The position numbers and the translations under genes are program-made. The notes under the pieces are model-generated. The model searched no databases. It had not been told where the DNA came from and saw nothing but the letters and a program-made list of their open reading frames with translations. A DNA stretch of 64,000 nt from Owenia fusiformis. Lineage: Eukaryota; Annelida; Polychaeta; Sabellida; Oweniidae. The stretch is taken from assembly GCA_903813345.2 (NCBI GenBank), contig CAIIXF020000010.1, forward strand, positions 31,304,828 to 31,368,827, in the 5' to 3' direction. Shown here in pieces: positions 32,481 to 42,895 of the stretch (positions are counted from its first letter, which is position 1; each line of letters opens with the position of its first letter).

Positions 32481-32885
32481 TTATCAATCTGAGATTTGTA
32501 CATTTGAATTGTTTTTTCCATATTAACGTATGTGCCCTTTGCTTCAAAAACCAAAAATGCTACAACATTTTCAAAGTTGATATTAACACTTAATTGTCAA
32601 TATTCAAAATATCACTTTGGAATTATCGATAATAAGACGAAATAAAGTCAAATTTACATTGGCAGTGAAGTGCAATATCTAGAATGTAATGGAACAATAA
32701 TTGTTCATAGTAATGACAATTTGGCAAAAATAAGCGCCGATATTTGAAAGTTGGGATTGTCTCTAGAATCCCGATATTGGAAATTATCATTTGCCCAAAG
32801 AATCAATATTGATAAGAAGAAATTGACAACAGTCATCAATAATAGTTGACACTGAATGCCAAGATTGGTACATTATTGGGGGATA
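32481..32885. other. Gene-free stretch
   Basis: AT-rich with recurring AATATTGATAAT- and GGGATTGT-like words but no clear unit or ORF. Confidence 0.4.
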
Positions 32886-32887
32886 AC

Positions 32888-33005
32888 CCCATTTTACCGA
32901 AAAGCATTACACCGACGCGCATTGTACCGAAAACCATTGTACCGATGCGCATTGTACCGAAAAGCATTACACCAACGCGCATTGTACCGAAAATCATTAT
33001 TGAAA
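32888..33005. repeat. 30-bp minisatellite
   Basis: Nearly four copies of a 30-bp unit TACCGAAAAGCATTACACCG ACGCGCATTG with point changes. The plus-strand ORF over it is a by-product. Confidence 0.9.
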
Positions 33006-33284
33006 CCTTGATATTTGAAGTTCAAGGCCTGAGGATTATCGGCCTGGATTATCAATGTATATGGATTTTCAAGTTTTTTGTTCGACGACTGGTTCAGTTA
33101 CGCACATGTCACATTGAGATTTGAGAAGGCCAACATTGTTTTAGACATTTTAATTTCCATCGAATTAGTCATCCAGTATTTATGTTTATTCGGCGTATAC
33201 CTATAAAAATTAATTGATAAACTAAAATGGATACAAAACAAGCAAGAAACACAAATTGGAGAATCTTATTGAAAAAGTACTTAC

Positions 33285-33940
33285 ATTCCACCACATTGTT
33301 TGTCCTTTCTGACATGTCACGGTCCCACACATTCCACATCAACAATGACTGCCTAGCTGCAGGGAGCATCTGGGGTGGACCACGGATGTAGTTGTGGTCC
33401 ACGTACGTAAGCCAATCATGCAGCCTGGGATACATCCTGACAAGACCTCTTGTCTCCTGAGATTCCAAAAGCAATAGAAAGTTGTTCCTAACAATATTTA
33501 CTGGTAAAAACCCGATAGCCATCACTTTCCTAACATGAAATCTGAGTTCGTCATTCTCTCTGTAAGCGGTTTTCAGGTTGCAAGCTTGAAGTCACTGCCA
33601 CAAACTCTGACAGAAGTGGAAGTAGCACGCTCTAACTTGCGTGTTAAACTCAGCTTCCACTGCAATTTTGAGAGCTGGCTCAAAGTCGACGAGAACAAGA
33701 TCTTGGTCATTTATGTTCTGACCAAGATCACGGGCGTACTTTCTTTTAATGTGTCGGAACACCGCTCTGTACGTGGCAACACGCCTGTCGGACATAAGGA
33801 CCTTTACGAACGTAACAACCCTGTCAAGGTAGAACCCATGAATGGTCAGGAATTGTACGTAGGGCTCTGGAACTGTTCTAAAGGTTGAATTGTGCAACAC
33901 ATCACCGATCCAATTTCTCGTTATGCTATTGGTAGTATTT
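33285..33940 (-). pseudogene. MULE transposase exon
   Basis: Minus strand. VLHNSTFRTVPEPYVQFLTI, RVATYRAVFRHIKRKYA, LVLVDFEPALKIAVEAEF and VRACYFHFCQSLWQ match the MULE transposase domain (DFE Asp and the C-x2-H block). After one in-frame TGA at 33592-33594, LQACNLKTAYRENDELRFHV and VMAIGFLPVN through MSERTNNVVE continue the same domain to a donor (GAAT|GTAAGT at 33284). Apart from that stop the exon looks intact. Its upstream 94 bp were copied into the 2,065-bp duplication. Confidence 0.8.
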
Positions 33941-34002
33941 TCATTTATAATGTATTATAAGTGGCATTATCTCTAATATTTGCACTTTATTTCATATGAA
34001 AT

Positions 34003-34800
34003 CGAGCAACTAAACTTGTATTTGTATAATTAATTCTCAAGCAACTAAACTTGTTACGTGTAAAACAAGCAACTAAGCTTGGCAAATACTATACTACCTA
34101 TGGTAAAAACCAAACAATTAAACTTGACGTTATTCAATACTTAATGGTCAAGCAACTTAACTTGACATGTGGATCCCTTTATTGATCAAGCAACTAAACT
34201 TGACGTTTTTTATTTAATAATTACTGATCAAGCAACCTAAACTCGACATGTGACTCTCGTTAACGACCAAGCAACTAAACTTGACGTTTTATACATAATT
34301 AATGATCAAGCAACTAAACTTGACATGTGATTCTCGTTAACGACCAAGCAACTAAACTTCACGTTCTCATATAATGATCAAGCAACTAAACTTGACATGT
34401 GAATCTCGTTAACGACCAAGCAACTAAACTTCACATTTTCATATAATGATCAAGCAACTGAACTTGACATGTGAATCTCGTTAACGACCAAGCAACTAAA
34501 CTTGACGTTGTTATATAATTTCTGATCAAGCAACTAAACTTGACCTGTGAAACCATTAACGACCAAGCAACTAAACTTGACGTATTTTTTTTAAAAATTC
34601 ATGATCAAGCAACTAAACTTGACCATGTGAAACTCGTCATCGACCAAGCAACTGAACCTGACGCCCACATCTCATTAATGACGAAGCACCTAAACTTGAT
34701 ATAAATTATTATGATAATGAAGCTATAGTTACGACTCTTAATATAATATCCAAGTCAGACTTGTTTATCTATTAAGCATCTGAATTTGACGTCTAAGCTT
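34003..34800. repeat. Array of an 18-bp semi-palindrome (TCAAGCAACTAAACTTGA), copy 1
   Basis: About 20 copies of TCAAGCAACTAAACTTGA, spaced about 37 bp, with TCAAG/CTTGA arms that pair. From about 34186 two types alternate: GATC-core followed by ACATGTGAATCTCGTTAAC, and GACC-core followed by ACGTT and TATAAT, giving a 74-bp higher-order unit. Cores are better conserved than spacers. Confidence 0.9.
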
Positions 34801-35073
34801 TTTATATTAACTTTATTTCCTATTCCACATCTACAAGTATAAAACAACCCCAAACCAGTAACTAAATTAGTTCAAGATTGTTGCTATTTACTTACTTATT
34901 AAACCTAGTGCATGCAAGGCCCCAGATTTTAACCCTCTATTTAGATAATGTTCCATCGTCGGATCGTCCAAATGTAACTGGAGATACTGCTCATTTCTGT
35001 ATTGACTTGGACCTGGACTATTTTGTTGTATACTATTTTTTCCTCCTCATTTTTTATCCATTTTTTCGTTAGT

Positions 35074-35478
35074 TTACCTTCTTTTTTTTCTTTTTTGAAC
35101 TGTTATCTCCCTATGTACTTGTTGACCAAGAATAATAATTCCATTTGTTTTTAATTTAGGTTTTATTTCCATGGCTAGTTTTTGAATGTCTGAACTGATT
35201 TTTTGCGCAATTTCTTTGCAAGATTTCCCTTTAGTAACATGTGCCTCAAAATAGTCATTTATATCGTTCCCACCAAATTGTAAATATACTGTGGAATAAT
35301 AATCAGGCCGTTTAGCCTCCAAATATTGGTGCATTCCACCGACTTTTTTACCTTTCTTTCCTATGAATTCATATTCTAATCCCTTTCCTGTTACTTCTAG
35401 TGTCATTGGGTAACGAAAAACGTAGTTTTGAGCACACGATACGAATGAATCGCCAAATGCTAGGCATTTACTTGCCAT
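35074..35478 (-). CDS. SGNH/GDSL-hydrolase-like ORF, copy 1 (134 aa)
   Basis: Intact ORF from ATG. CLAFGDSFVS is block I (GDS with the nucleophile Ser), VYLQFGGNDINDY is block III (G-x-N-D), and NGIIILGQQVH precedes a basic tail KRKKRR. The family hydrolyses esters and polysaccharide acyl groups, but at 134 aa the C-terminal D-x-x-H block is absent, so it is either the first exon of a larger gene or a truncated form. Esterase ORFs also occur in CR1-like LINEs; no reverse transcriptase follows here. Direct copy at 37139-37543. Confidence 0.6.
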   Translation of the reverse strand: MASKCLAFGDSFVSCAQNYVFRYPMTLEVTGKGLEYEFIGKKGKKVGGMHQYLEAKRPDYYSTVYLQFGGNDINDYFEAHVTKGKSCKEIAQKISSDIQKLAMEIKPKLKTNGIIILGQQVHREITVQKRKKRR

Positions 35479-36067
35479 TCTTAGTCAATCACAATGTCAA
35501 TGTTCCACGATTTTTGATTTTAGTTACTTTTATTTCGTAAATCTGTTAAAATTGTCTATCTTACTTTAATATATTTTATGATTTAATGATTCACTAAATT
35601 TTTTCCTATAATCCTACAAATCAAAATGTTTCTACATACCTTCAAAAGCTCTAAATTGGTTGGAAAATAGGCTTACAAAATCTTGGTCATATTTTACCGG
35701 AAAGCGCACATGGAACATACCCGGATGTAGATCTACTTCCCGGAACTTGATTTACTACGCCGAAAACTGTACCTGTTAAAAGTCTGCAACCTTGACCTGC
35801 AATTAAAGACCAGACACAGCAAATGAGGTATTCTACATTTATTTACTTTCATACAACACAACTAACTTCTTCGAACGTAACAACCCTGTCAAGGTAGAAC
35901 CCATGAATGGTCAGGAATTGTACGTAGGGCTCTGGAACTGTTCTAAAGGTTGAATTGTGCAACACATCACCGATCCAATTTCTCGTTATGCTATTGGTAG
36001 TATTTTCATTTATAATGTATTATAAGTGGCATTATCTCTAATATTTGCACTTTATTTCATATGAAAT

Positions 36068-36865
36068 CGAGCAACTAAACTTGTATTTGTATAATTAATT
36101 CTCAAGCAACTAAACTTGTTACGTGTAAAACAAGCAACTAAGCTTGGCAAATACTATACTACCTATGGTAAAAACCAAACAATTAAACTTGACGTTATTC
36201 AATACTTAATGGTCAAGCAACTTAACTTGACATGTGGATCCCTTTATTGATCAAGCAACTAAACTTGACGTTTTTTATTTAATAATTACTGATCAAGCAA
36301 CCTAAACTCGACATGTGACTCTCGTTAACGACCAAGCAACTAAACTTGACGTTTTATACATAATTAATGATCAAGCAACTAAACTTGACATGTGATTCTC
36401 GTTAACGACCAAGCAACTAAACTTCACGTTCTCATATAATGATCAAGCAACTAAACTTGACATGTGAATCTCGTTAACGACCAAGCAACTAAACTTCACA
36501 TTTTCATATAATGATCAAGCAACTGAACTTGACATGTGAATCTCGTTAACGACCAAGCAACTAAACTTGACGTTGTTATATAATTTCTGATCAAGCAACT
36601 AAACTTGACCTGTGAAACCATTAACGACCAAGCAACTAAACTTGACGTATTTTTTTAAAAAATTCATGATCAAGCAACTAAACTTGACCATGTGAAACTC
36701 GTCATCGACCAAGCAACTGAACCTGACGCCCACATCTCATTAATGACGAAGCACCTAAACTTGATATAAATTATTATGATAATGAAGCTATAGTTACGAC
36801 TCTTAATATAATATCCAAGTCAGACTTGTTTATCTATTAAGCATCTGAATTTGACGTCTAAGCTT
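36068..36865. repeat. Semi-palindrome array, copy 2
   Basis: Same array as 34003-34800, copied within the 2,065-bp unit with only a homopolymer-length shift near 36650. Confidence 0.9.
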
Positions 36866-37138
36866 TTTATATTAACTTTATTTCCTATTCCACATCTACA
36901 AGTATAAAACAACCCCAAACCAGTAACTAAATTAGTTCAAGATTGTTGCTATTTACTTACTTATTAAACCTAGTGCATGCAAGGCCCCAGATTTTAACCC
37001 TCTATTTAGATAATGTTCCATCGTCGGATCGTCCAAATGTAACTGGAGATACTGCTCATTTCTGTATTGACTTGGACCTGGACTATTTTGTTGTATACTA
37101 TTTTTTCCTCCTCATTTTTTATCCATTTTTTCGTTAGT

Positions 37139-37543
37139 TTACCTTCTTTTTTTTCTTTTTTGAACTGTTATCTCCCTATGTACTTGTTGACCAAGAATAA
37201 TAATTCCATTTGTTTTTAATTTAGGTTTTATTTCCATGGCTAGTTTTTGAATGTCTGAACTGATTTTTTGCGCAATTTCTTTGCAAGATTTCCCTTTAGT
37301 AAAATGTGCCTCAAAATAGTCATTTATATCGTTCCCACCAAATTGTAAATATACTGTGGAATAATAATCAGGCCGTTTAGCCTCCAAATATTGGTGCATT
37401 CCACCGACTTTTTTACCTTTCTTTCCTATGAATTCATATTCTAATCCCTTTCCTGTTACTTCTAGTGTCATTGGGTAACGAAAAACGTAGTTTTGAGCAC
37501 ACGATACGAATGAATCGCCAAATGCTAGGCATTTACTTGCCAT
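37139..37543 (-). CDS. SGNH/GDSL-hydrolase-like ORF, copy 2 (134 aa)
   Basis: Identical to the ORF at 35074-35478 except Val to Phe after YFEAH. Same GDS and GGND motifs, same basic tail. Confidence 0.6.
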   Translation of the reverse strand: MASKCLAFGDSFVSCAQNYVFRYPMTLEVTGKGLEYEFIGKKGKKVGGMHQYLEAKRPDYYSTVYLQFGGNDINDYFEAHFTKGKSCKEIAQKISSDIQKLAMEIKPKLKTNGIIILGQQVHREITVQKRKKRR

Positions 37544-38003
37544 TCTTAATCAATCACAATGTCAATGTTCCACGATTTTTGATTTTAGTTACTTTTATTT
37601 CGTAAATCTGTTAAAATTGTCTATCTTACTTTAATATATTTTATGATTTAATGATTCACTAAATTTTTTCCTATAATCCTACAAATCAAAATGTTTCTAC
37701 ATACCTTCAAAAGCTCTAAATTGGTTGGAAAATAGGCTTACAAAATCTTGGTCATATTTTACCGGAAAGCGCACATGGAACATACCCGGATGTAGATCTA
37801 CTTCCCGGAACTTGATTTACTACGCCGAAAACTGTACCTGTTAAAAGTCTGCAACATTGACCTGCAATTAAAGACCAGACACAGCAAATGAGGTATTCTA
37901 CATTTATTTACTTTCATACAACACAACTAACATTCTTCGAACAACTCTTCAAGGCCATATAAAGTATTTATTCCATAAAATATCTTTTAGTTAATTTGCC
38001 AAT

Positions 38004-38470
38004 CTATGCTCTTTGAAGAAGAATTATATGATAATTTGGAGGTAAAACCCTCTCGCCGAGAGCGATATGGTGTTTTAAAATCTTTTGAACCATGGGGTCA
38101 TCATTGTTAGTTAAAATAGTATCACTATACTGAGCTGGTGTCACAAGTGAGTCGTTTGCATCCTGCTGTGGGCTTGTCTGGATGGTAACACTACCTCTTC
38201 GATCGGAATTTGTTCTTCTGTGTGTTGATTCACGTATGTTGTTGTAATTGTTTGTGATTGTCAAGTGTTCTTTTACATTTCCTGCACACTGCTTGTTGGT
38301 TATTGTCAAAGTGGGAGCGTAAATGTCTGGAGTAAATGCTCCGCCTGCCATACAATTTGCAACATATTTGATTGGGTGTGTAATATCAATATAAAAATAA
38401 TTATTCTTCAAAAAAGTGTGTCCCAGGAGATTGAGCCCATATGGGAGCGACACTGACCAATGAACAGGTT
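38004..38470 (-). mobile_element. Possible LTR-element protease-region fossil
   Basis: Minus-strand ORF whose start, LPYGLNLLGHTFLKNNYF then YIDI, recalls the C-terminal (I/L)LG-x-x-F-L-x-x-N block of retropepsins in LTR elements. The rest (Thr/Asn-rich, then MVQKILKHHIALGERVLPPN) is not recognised. No neighbouring pol parts were found. Weak call. Confidence 0.25.
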
Positions 38471-38939
38471 TTTAGAAGAGGGCTAGATTTGCGTCTATTC
38501 CCCTGGCCTGGAAGGGAACAAGTCAAGAGAGTGATAACCTAGTACACCTAGTACTGAAGAAAACTTCAATGTCATTGGTCCGAAGGGGAATATACCGCTC
38601 AGTAGAAGTTGTTGTGGGTTACAAGTGTAACTTGGGGTTATAAAAACGATTGCCAAAGAGTACTAGTGCCCAAATCGCGCATGCTAAAAGATTTAAACAT
38701 GCAAGAGAGCCCCAAGTAAGGATATTGTTTAGTTAAAAAGTATTTTAATTTTTGAAGTTATCAATACTGTCTCTCGGGACAGGTCGTCGCTGTTAACGGA
38801 AACAACAATGAATCGGGATTAGTTCACGAAAGCAATTTTTATCCTGTTTAAATTATTGTTTGAATATCTTTACTTTTGACTTTTTCGACAGTCTGTGACG
38901 CTTAAGTGATATTCATTGTATTCTTGGCGGCTTTAATGC

Positions 38940-39020
38940 AACATTCGTTAGGTCTTATGTAACGTCTGAATGAGTCCCAACGACCATCTGCCTAGAGTCA
39001 TGATTAATATGTCGCTCAGA
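38940..39020 (-). other. Tyrosine-recombinase-like relic, 3' of the LINE
   Basis: Directly beyond the LINE, minus-strand sequence carries a TLGRWS motif as found near the C-terminus of Crypton/DIRS-type tyrosine recombinases, consistent with the domain that lies on the LINE's other side. Fossil; family between Crypton and DIRS is undecided. Confidence 0.5.
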
Positions 39021-41353
39021 TGTACCTCCAATTCAGATGTAATTCGCAACCAGTGAAAATAGATTATCCATTTCTAATTGGGTTAATGATGGATCCCCAA
39101 AAAGAAAAAAGTGAATTTTGTCTTGCTGAGTTCTGAAATTAGTTAATAAGTCCCCATATATCCCTAAAGTATCTGTTATTAGTTTATTTCTTTGTTGTTC
39201 TTTCAGAGGGCATTTGAAAAAGAAGTGGGGAAAAGTTTCAGGGGAACCACATAAACAATTTGATGACTCAACTGAGCTCCAATTGTGGGCTTTGAGCTGG
39301 GCTTTTAAAATTAAATCTACCCTGGCTCTATTCAGATAAAGTTCTTGTTGACGAGTTAATTTTAAACAAATTGTTGAAACAACACCAGGGAACAAATTTA
39401 ATTTAAGTGTTCTTTTAAAAGATGCAATAGTTGGCAAGAGCTTTTGTTCCAAGGGGACAGATCCTGGATCATTCCATAGGTTCATCATTTTGTATATTGG
39501 AGACTTATGTGGATAGTGAATAGGGATAGTGAAATCTCGAGATTTCCTTAACAATCTTGCTTGAGGGTTTATGAATGGCCTAAATATATCTGAGATATAA
39601 ATAGGTGTTAAATCGTTCACGGCTTTGTACATAATTGTTTTAAAGTGGAGGATCCTCCTCTCAGTTAAGGTGGACCAGTTCAAAATGTTAAGTACTTTGG
39701 AAGTGCTGGAGCCTGGGAGAGCACCAGAGACTATTAGACCAGCTTGGTACTGGAGACTGTCAAGTCTGTTAAGGTCACAAATAGGAGCACAATCGTAAAG
39801 GATATCACAATAATCAAATAAGGACTGAATATAAGCTGTATAGAGAATATTTAATTGTTTTGATTTTAGTCTACCCTTAAGTGCTTTTAAGGGGTTAAGA
39901 GCTGTTTGGATTTTTGCACAGATAGAATTTATATGTGCTGACCCACTTAATTTTTTATCAAAAATGAAGCCTAGGTGTTTATGAATGTCAGTTTTTTCAA
40001 TTTGTTTATCATTTAAGATAACTGGTGGATAGATTGGATTATTTTTCTTAGAAAAGGTCATTTCTCTGCTCTTTTCTGGTTTAAAATCTAGTTTCCACTG
40101 TTTAGACCAGGCTTCGATTTTTTTTTAGATCATTTTGAATTTGTATATGAGACTGCGGATTGTTTGGGGAAGTAGGTACAAAGAGGGAGGTGTCGTCTGC
40201 ATAAATAAAGCACTCTGAGGTCAGGTTGTCCGGTAAGTCGTTTATATAGAGGAGAAACATCAAAGGTCCGAGAATACTTCCCTGAGGCACAGAACAGTTT
40301 ATGTAGTTGCTAGGAGAGGTGTCAGAACATTTGCCATTCACAGTTACTTTGACACTCCTATCAGTCAAATAAGATTTTAGAAAAACTAATAAGTTTCCTG
40401 AAAATCCATACGCTTTCAACTTTTTTAGAAGAAGGTAATGGGGGACACGGTCAAACGCGGCCGAAATATCCCAAAAAATTGCACGTGTATCATTGCCGTC
40501 GCTAAAATTGCGCCAAATTAGGTTTTGGATGGCTAACAGTTGTAACTCATTGCTGTGCCCTTTCAAAAAACCGGACTGGTATTTATACAATAAGTTATTT
40601 TCAATTAAGTGTTCGTACATCTTAGAGTAGACAATTCGTTCTAATATTTTGGAAGTAATACTGAGAAGAGATATAGGTCTATAATTTCTTATGTCATTCT
40701 TATTATTCTTTTTAAATATTGGGCAGATATCCCCTAATTTCCAGTTCTGGGGAAAATTACCTGTGGTCAGAATTTTATGAAAAAGTAAATTAAGTGGCAC
40801 AGAAATAGTATTCCTGCATAGCTGGAGCATTTTTATTGTAACGCCATCTGAACCATTTGCTTTTGAGGGGTCAAGATCGTTAATTATAGAGATAATTTCC
40901 TGTTGGTCAAAGTTAATGTTCTCTAATTTGTTATTGCATCTGTCAGGAAAATGAATATTATTGTTCAATGCATCTGGTTCTAAGTGATACATATTAGAGA
41001 AATATTTTTGAAATTCAGTAGCTTTCTCCTGACTGGTCAAACAGGTAATTCCAGTTAAAGGGTTTTCTATGGTAGGAATAGGCGAGCTAAATTTTTTACC
41101 TAAAAACTTTTTTATAAGTTGCCAAAATTTGTCACTTGCATGTGTTTCTCCATTTAGACTTTCTATTTGATCTGATGTAAATTTTGCTTTGGTTTCTAAA
41201 ATAAGGTTCTTGACAGCTTCAGTCTGATTCTTATATGCTGTATAATGTTCAGGAAGATTGCTTTTCTTGAATTTAACATAGAGTTTTTTCTTTTTCTGAA
41301 TCGCATGAGATATACTCTCATTGAACCTCCAATAACCTCATTGTACCTCCAAT
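39021..41353 (-). mobile_element. CR1/Jockey-like LINE, 5'-truncated, with 12-bp TSD
   Basis: Element 39033-41341 on the minus strand. The direct repeat ATTGGAGGTACA (minus strand) lies at 41342-41353 on its 5' side and 39021-39032 on its 3' side. The 5' end falls in the linker before the reverse transcriptase, so the endonuclease is lost. The 3' end coincides with the ORF stop codon, leaving no 3' UTR. It sits inside a tyrosine-recombinase-like sequence that flanks both ends. Confidence 0.9.
39033..41340 (-). pseudogene. LINE reverse transcriptase ORF, one frameshift
   Basis: Starting near 41335 with YWRFNESISHAIQKKKKLY, through SKANGSDGVTIKML, NYRPISLLSITSKILERIV, QSGFLKGHSN, WDISAAFDRVPHYLLL, SVPQGSILGPLMFLLYIND and the active site CFIYADDTSLFV, then KWSKQW-type thumb, DIHKHLGFIFDKKLSGSAHI, and a terminal C-x-C-G-x8-H-x4-C knuckle (CLCGSPETFPHFFFKCP). 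The frame changes once, in a run of nine T (plus strand 40118-40126); one T fewer would be needed, which could be a sequencing or replication slip. Otherwise no stop is seen, so the copy is young. Stop TGA is at 39033-39035. Confidence 0.95.
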
Positions 41354-41790
41354 GACATGGTAGCTGCCCCGATCCGGAACGAGTGACCACTGTAGTCATG
41401 AGCCTTTAGGCCAATGTTATACAAATCAGATTTGAGTTGTTTGGTAAATAAGTTCTTTTTCAATGATTGTCTATCACACCTGAGAAATACTGCTTCTGAT
41501 GCGGATCGGCCATGCAATGAGTCCCTTTGAAGTAGATAAAATGCAAAATGTAAATGCTGACGTGTTCGCATAAATATTTTTATCCCATACTTGGACGTGT
41601 TATAGGTACATAAAGCCGGTTTGTAAAAACTTATATTTTCATCAGCGGGCAGATATAGCTTTACGTCCCGCTTAGAGCGGGCAGATATAGTATATCTGCC
41701 CGCTACGTCATAATCGCCGCTCGCATATTTGTTCATAATTTGCAACGTTCGCGTAATGACTTTTAAAGACAATGGAGAAAACATAGACAA
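41354..41790 (-). other. Tyrosine-recombinase-like relic, catalytic-domain part
   Basis: Minus strand. DYSGHSFRIGAAT is the H-x-x-R block of Crypton- and DIRS-type tyrosine recombinases; upstream KIFMRTRQHLHFAFYLLQR and LRCDRQSLKKNLFTKQL fit the preceding part of the domain. A short GC-rich hairpin lies within it. Interrupted by the LINE at 41341. Old copy, not intact. Confidence 0.6.
41677..41705. repeat. Perfect 14-bp-arm hairpin
   Basis: AGCGGGCAGATATA, one G, TATATCTGCCCGCT; a third partial copy of GCGGGCAGATATA lies at 41645. Probably a very short mobile insertion. Confidence 0.9.
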
Positions 41791-42008
41791 TCGGGATCTG
41801 TTTGATGGTTTAAAAAAAGGGAAGGAGTATCCACTTAATCAATCAAAAATTCGAGAAAATAAATCTGGGAATATTTGAGAGAACAGGAAAATCCGCCGAC
41901 GGCCAAGAAAACAAAACTGGACATGAATATTCTAAAATATTTCCACGATTGAACAATGTGAACCAGATGACCAAGATTGGTATGGGATAAACATATTATC
42001 CTATAGTC

Positions 42009-42121
42009 GGTTCGGGATATTGGGATTATCCCTTGGCCAATATAATATATTTTCCCTCGGGACCTGCGGCCCTCGGGCAAATATATTATATTGGCCTCGT
42101 GATAATCCCAATATCCTGAAC
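42009..42121. repeat. 113-bp inverted repeat
   Basis: Left arm GGTTCGGGATATTGGGATTA with ATATAATATATTTTCCCTCG, right arm CGAGGGCAAATATATTATAT ending CCCAATATCCTGAACC. Few mismatches, short GC-rich loop. A MITE-like palindrome. Confidence 0.85.
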
Positions 42122-42540
42122 CTCATATAGGATAATCTCTATATATCCACACCTTTATTGTAACGATCAGCTTTAGACGATTTCAGATGTAGACTTATTT
42201 TGTCATCATGTGTGGTCAGATCTCCAAACGTTAAGTGCTTTGCAGGGTTGAATATATCGTTACATAACATCGTAAGAAATCATATAAAGCTAGCGTGTAT
42301 TGCATTTGCGTAAAGCACTTTCATACGCATTTTTTTTTTTGGAATCTAAGTACTGGCATAATTTCACTAGAATGTCTTACGTTATTGGCAAGCATTTCTT
42401 CATTGCAGTATTATCTTGAAGCTTTTTAATTGTATTCAAGATTGACTGGAGGCACAGAAGAAGTAAACCCTCTGATATATGGAATGAATTAGCAATACCC
42501 GATTTCATGTAGAAAAAATTAATTCCCAATAAATAAAGTC

Positions 42541-42821
42541 TTATAGTCGAATATTTTTTAAATGTAAGTTTGACACGAATCGAAGCAAAATTTCCTCTGA
42601 GATTGGCGATGTGTCGAGTTTAGGCCAACCTACACTGTGAGATTGTAGGAAATCGGTAAACAAATTAAATCCTTGCTGATTCACTGTTTTTGTACAGCTG
42701 TTAATAGAACAATCCCACAATTGATCATGATGGGAATTTACTGCCATATCACTGCCAAGGGATTTGGGCAAGGCAGTGGCTCCTCCTTGGGCAAGGGAAC
42801 TAGCTGATGGAACTTCTCTAT
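42541..42821 (-). other. Tyrosine-recombinase-like relic, core-binding-domain part
   Basis: Minus strand, after a GATTTCAG acceptor: TVNQQGFNLFTDFLQSHSV and ISEEILLRFVSNLHLKN match the N-terminal helical core-binding domain of this recombinase family. Same strand and order as the catalytic part at 41354-41790. Confidence 0.55.
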
Positions 42822-42895
42822 CTGAAATCGAGACAAAGCATCAGTGACGTTATTGTTATATATTAAGTTTTGCACTGCTGCCTTTTTACAGTAAA

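Larger units (their letters stand above)
33807..35871. repeat. 2,065-bp tandem duplication, copy 1
   Basis: Head-to-tail with 35872-37937; I count about five differences. The unit starts at CGAAC inside the MULE exon, and CGAAC also lies just after copy 2 (37938-37942), so the duplication probably arose at a 5-bp microhomology. It contains the semi-palindrome array and an SGNH ORF. Confidence 0.95.
35872..37937. repeat. 2,065-bp tandem duplication, copy 2
   Basis: Second copy of 33807-35871; begins inside MULE-derived sequence, although that gene ends upstream. Confidence 0.95.

Noticed and set aside
33535-33888. Plus-strand 117-aa ORF
   Set aside because: Antisense of the MULE transposase exon.
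34003-36865. CRISPR array
   Set aside because: Regular spacing and a palindromic repeat look like one, but spacers are themselves repeated in two alternating types, the cores vary, and the locus is eukaryotic with no cas genes.
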